Source: CAMBRQ01 sp945870325 (lineage in GTDB: Bacteria > Bacillota > Clostridia > Lachnospirales > Lachnospiraceae). From it: a stretch of 8,479 nt of DNA. Shown here piece after piece: positions 5,710 to 8,479 of the stretch (positions within the stretch are counted from its first letter, which is position 1; every line of letters begins with the position of its first letter). The position numbers were made by a program, and so were the translations under genes. Below the pieces are notes generated by a model. It searched no databases and was not told the DNA's origin. It worked only from the letters and a program-made list of their open reading frames with translations. The DNA lies in the NCBI RefSeq assembly GCF_050313795.1, contig NZ_JBNPMC010000066.1:1-8479 (forward strand). Direction: 5' to 3'.

Positions 5710-8121
5710 ATGGATATGGAGCAGCCAGTTATCAGGATATCGGTGCGTAATCTTGTGGAGTTCATATTACGCAGCGGCGATATTGACAATCGAATAGCAG
5801 GAGCAGATAAGGATGCCATGCTGCTTGGCGGCAAGATCCATCGGAAGATTCAGAGAAAGATGGGGGCAGACTATCATGCGGAAGTTCCGTTAAAGTATGA
5901 GATTCCCTGCAAGGGCTTCACTCTATGCGTTGAAGGAAGGGCAGATGGAATCATCGACACACCTGCCGGAATCGTAATTGATGAGATTAAGGGGGTTCTT
6001 AAGGAACTGGATACCATAAAAGAACCTGTAGAAGTGCATCTGGCTCAGGCCAGATGTTACGCATACATTTATGCTTCTCAGAAGAAATTAGATGAGATTG
6101 GCGTACAGATGACATACTGCAATATGGAGACCGAGGAGATTAAAAGATTTCAAAGCGTATATCCCTATGAGGAACTGGATGTATGGTTCTGGGATTTGAT
6201 AGGAAAGTATGAGAAATGGGCCAGATATCAGATTCGTTGGAAAGAAAAGAGGAATGCTTCGATTAAGAAAGTAGAGTTCCCGTTTGCTTACCGGGAGGGG
6301 CAGAAGGATCTGGTCGTCTCAGTATACCGGACGATGCTTCGCAAGAAGAAATTATTTATCCAGGCTCCAACAGGGGTTGGTAAGACGATAGCAACGGTAT
6401 TCCCGGCCGTAAAAGCAGTAGGAGAGGGACTGGGAGATAAGATATTCTACCTTACCGCCAAGACTATTACCCGGACAGTGGCGTGGCAGGCATTTGATAC
6501 GTTAAAAGAGCAGGCGCTTCGAATGAAAGTCATTGTTTTGACGGCGAAGGATAAGATATGTTTCTGTGAAGAGACGAACTGTAATCCGGATTATTGCCCT
6601 TATGCAAAAGGACATTATGACCGGGTGAATGATGCGGTCTATGAATTACTTACCACATCCGATGAGATGAGCCGGGAGATTCTGGAAGAGCAGGCGAGAA
6701 AGTGGAAGGTCTGCCCTCACGAGATGAGTCTGGATGTGTCAGAATGGGTAGATGCGGTCATCTGTGATTATAATTACGTATTTGATCCGAATGCACATCT
6801 GCGGCGTTTTTTTGGAGAGGGAAATAAGGGAGATTACCTGTTCTTGATTGATGAGGCGCATAATCTGGTAGAGCGTGGCAGAGAGATGTACAGCGCGGCT
6901 GTATATAAAGAAGATTTTTTAAAGATTAAAAGGCTGGTAAAATATATAGATGAAAAACTGGCCAGGAAACTGGAGGATTGTAATAAACAGTTGTTAGTTC
7001 TCAAAAGGGAGTGTGATGGCTGCAAGGTGTTGAACAGTGTATCTCACGTCTATCTGAAGTTTATGACGCTTATGGCGGAGATAGAGCGCTTCCTGGAAGA
7101 ATGTAAGGATGAAGAGATACGCAAAGAAGTGCTGGAGTTATACTTTGATGTGCGGATGTTCGTGAATATCCATGACCGCTTGGATGAAAATTATATGATC
7201 TATTCGGAATTGGAAGGTGATGGAAGATTCAAACTGCGGTTGTTCTGTGTGAATCCGGCAAAGTGTCTGCAGGAATTCCTGGATAAGGGCAACAGCACGA
7301 TCTTCTTCTCGGCGACACTGCTTCCGATGCACTATTATAAAAGATTGCTAAGTACGTCAAAAGAGGATTATGCAATCTATGCGGAGTCGTCTTTTGATAT
7401 CCGGAAGCGGCGTCTTCTTCTTGGAACGGATGTAAGTACGAAGTATACCAGGCGTGGAGAAGAGATGTACAGGCGGTATGCAAGATATCTGATAGAGGTT
7501 GCACGTGCGAAGGTGGGGAATTATATCGCGTTTTTTCCTTCCTACCGATTCATGGAAGAAGTCTATGATATGTTTGTGGATTTACTGGGGGAAAGAGAAG
7601 AAAGAAGAACGGAAGATATAGAACATAAAGATGTAAGCCAGATACGGGGAACAGAGATTGAATATGTAATGCAATCCCAGTATATGTCAGAAGAGGCCAG
7701 AGAGATATTCCTGGAGAATTTTGAAGAAGTCAGAGAGCATAGTCTGATGGGCTTCTGTGTCATGGGCGGAATTTTCTCAGAAGGGATTGATCTGGCAGAA
7801 GATAAACTGATCGGGGCTGTTATTGTCGGTACAGGATTACCACAGGTATGCCGTGAGAGGGAACTTCTGAAAGAACATTTTGATGCACAGGGCTTACGGG
7901 GGTTCGACTATGCCTATCTCTATCCGGGGATGAACAAAGTACTCCAGTCTGCCGGCAGGGTCATCCGTACAGAGGAAGATAAAGGTGTAATACTCTTGCT
8001 GGATGAGCGCTTCCGGGATGGAAGATATCAGGAGACATTTCCACGTGAGTGGAAGGAGTATGGGATTTGTAATGTGGGAAATGTCAGGGGAATGGTAGGG
8101 GAGTTCTGGGGGCAGTGGTGA
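5710..8121 (+). CDS. DinG/XPD-family Fe-S DNA helicase with N-terminal PD-(D/E)XK nuclease domain
   Basis: Counting from the ATG at 5710 the protein has 803 residues. The N-terminal 150 or so form a RecB/Cas4-like nuclease domain: GGKIH44, GRAD79, IDE92-I-K94 and Q113-x3-Y117 are the expected catalytic and QxxxY residues. The superfamily 2 helicase core follows: Walker A APTGVGKT (219-226), Fe-S cysteines probably C284, C291, C296 and C335 (with C286 nearby), DEAH box D381-E-A-H384, motif III-like SATLLP (534-539), EGID (691-694) and motif VI Q746-SAGRVIR (to 753). This is the XPD/DinG layout, a 5'-3' helicase in the characterised members, here combined with a nuclease able in principle to cut the unwound strand. 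It follows the SOS pair with no terminator, fitting a role in damage processing. A longer form from 5647 adds 21 poorly supported residues. Confidence 0.88.
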   Translation: MDMEQPVIRISVRNLVEFILRSGDIDNRIAGADKDAMLLGGKIHRKIQRKMGADYHAEVPLKYEIPCKGFTLCVEGRADGIIDTPAGIVIDEIKGVLKELDTIKEPVEVHLAQARCYAYIYASQKKLDEIGVQMTYCNMETEEIKRFQSVYPYEELDVWFWDLIGKYEKWARYQIRWKEKRNASIKKVEFPFAYREGQKDLVVSVYRTMLRKKKLFIQAPTGVGKTIATVFPAVKAVGEGLGDKIFYLTAKTITRTVAWQAFDTLKEQALRMKVIVLTAKDKICFCEETNCNPDYCPYAKGHYDRVNDAVYELLTTSDEMSREILEEQARKWKVCPHEMSLDVSEWVDAVICDYNYVFDPNAHLRRFFGEGNKGDYLFLIDEAHNLVERGREMYSAAVYKEDFLKIKRLVKYIDEKLARKLEDCNKQLLVLKRECDGCKVLNSVSHVYLKFMTLMAEIERFLEECKDEEIRKEVLELYFDVRMFVNIHDRLDENYMIYSELEGDGRFKLRLFCVNPAKCLQEFLDKGNSTIFFSATLLPMHYYKRLLSTSKEDYAIYAESSFDIRKRRLLLGTDVSTKYTRRGEEMYRRYARYLIEVARAKVGNYIAFFPSYRFMEEVYDMFVDLLGEREERRTEDIEHKDVSQIRGTEIEYVMQSQYMSEEAREIFLENFEEVREHSLMGFCVMGGIFSEGIDLAEDKLIGAVIVGTGLPQVCRERELLKEHFDAQGLRGFDYAYLYPGMNKVLQSAGRVIRTEEDKGVILLLDERFRDGRYQETFPREWKEYGICNVGNVRGMVGEFWGQW

Positions 8122-8268
8122 CGTGAGGAGTGGAAATGGGAATTTAGTGGAGAAAGTGGATTCTTGGAAGTGTACGGTAAAGCAGAAGAAGATGGGTGGC
8201 TCTGAGACCGGGCGTTTCGTTAACAAGGTGTAAGCGTAAGAATCCCCGTAGATTGGCAACCGAGTACG

Positions 8269-8301
8269 CGAACTCCGAAATCTTGATGATTTCGCAGTTC
8301 G
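8269..8301. repeat. Apical hairpin A of the palindromic element
   Basis: Positions 8269-8282 pair with 8288-8301 (13 of 14 pairs, one C-C mismatch) around the 5-nt loop TTGAT. It lies within the tip of the long stem at 8149-8452 and would fold in either RNA strand. Confidence 0.7.
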
Positions 8302-8314
8302 GGCACTCTTTCGT

Positions 8315-8333
8315 CTTTGATGTGAAGTCAAAG
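8315..8333. repeat. Apical hairpin B of the palindromic element
   Basis: CTTTGA (8315-8320) pairs with TCAAAG (8328-8333) around a 7-nt loop. With hairpin A it gives the element a branched tip rather than a simple loop. Confidence 0.6.
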
Positions 8334-8479
8334 CCTCATGCCAATCTACGGGGATTCTCACGCTAACGCCTTGTAACACTCACTTAACGCCCTCAGAGCC
8401 ACCCATCTTCTTCTGCTTCACCTGACATCTCCGAAATCTCAAGACTTTCTCCATGGGAGGATTCCGGCAGGGTGCGTGT

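Larger units (their letters stand above)
8149..8452. repeat. Large palindromic element (MITE/REP-like or structured RNA)
   Basis: The arms 8149-8258 and 8339-8452 are imperfect inverted repeats that fold into a long stem. The best blocks are 27 bp perfect (8180-8206 with 8392-8418) and 20 bp perfect (8239-8258 with 8339-8358), and the outermost GGAGAAAGT (8149-8157) pairs with ACTTTCTCC (8444-8452). The roughly 80-nt tip carries two further hairpins. The element starts 27 bp after the helicase stop codon. It may be a non-autonomous mobile or repetitive palindrome, a structured non-coding RNA, or a bidirectional transcription block. No clear target-site duplication is seen; ATGGGA occurs at 8136-8141 and 8453-8458, but the left copy is not adjacent. 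Copy number cannot be judged from one window. Confidence 0.75.
8122..8479. other. Region after the helicase gene, without a supported gene
   Basis: This 358-bp stretch is almost wholly taken up by the palindrome at 8149-8452. I find no credible coding region, tRNA or canonical hairpin-plus-T-run terminator. A minus-strand open frame covering part of it exists only because it reads through the palindrome and the opposite strand of the helicase gene. Confidence 0.6.

Noticed and set aside
7894..8379. Minus-strand open frame of 161 codons spanning the helicase end and the palindrome
   Set aside because: About half is antisense to the conserved helicase motif VI region and the rest reads through the palindrome. 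It has no ribosome binding site and shows no recognisable domain.
1..8479. CRISPR array, tRNA, rRNA or insertion-sequence transposase
   Set aside because: I found no regularly spaced short repeats, no tRNA- or rRNA-like sequence, and no transposase or integrase coding region within the window.

Overview
The window looks like a piece of a low-to-mid GC Bacillota (Clostridia) chromosome, most likely a Lachnospiraceae-type gut bacterium. The reasons are AGGAG-type ribosome binding sites, sigma-A promoters with TTGACA/TATAAT boxes, Gram-positive LexA boxes (GAAC-N4-GTTC), and a clostridial-style SOS/DNA-repair gene set. The taxonomic call is inference; there is no rRNA or other marker gene.

Layout. 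Positions 1-248 are non-coding and hold a hairpin, a perfect LexA-type box (172-183) and two imperfect 38-39 bp direct repeats on either side of it. A large minus-strand gene (249-2966) follows. Its product of about 905 residues carries, in the right order, the motifs of cellular RNA-dependent RNA polymerases of the double-psi beta-barrel (two-barrel) class: DGCG, a KG lysine, an R-x-P-H segment, the DVDGD metal-binding triad, N-x-G-x-x-S-N and a D-x-x-K segment. Two cysteine clusters and a basic tail follow. This is the most unusual item in the window. Positions 2967-3396 form a divergent regulatory region. A TTGACA-17-TATATT promoter faces left into the polymerase-like gene. A TTGACA-17-TATAAT promoter faces right, its spacer is filled by a perfect LexA palindrome, and a second LexA box lies just after the likely transcription start.

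The rightward genes are a radical SAM protein of the 'putative DNA modification/repair' family (3397-4737), its usual partner, a DUF4130-type 'probable DNA metabolism protein' (4703-5491, overlapping by 35 bp), and a DinG/XPD-family helicase with an N-terminal PD-(D/E)XK nuclease domain and an Fe-S cluster (about 5710-8121). They read as a LexA-controlled DNA-damage cassette; the helicase may also have its own extended -10 promoter. A possible 28-residue peptide is encoded in the SOS leader. The window ends with a 304-bp imperfect palindrome (8149-8452) with two smaller hairpins at its tip. It resembles a palindromic MITE/REP-type element or a large structured RNA, and could also end transcription of the helicase gene.

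Working model (inference): the three rightward genes are induced together when LexA is cleaved after DNA damage. The polymerase-like gene has its own divergent promoter close to the LexA operators and lies between two LexA boxes, so it may be an insertion into, or an associate of, the SOS locus.
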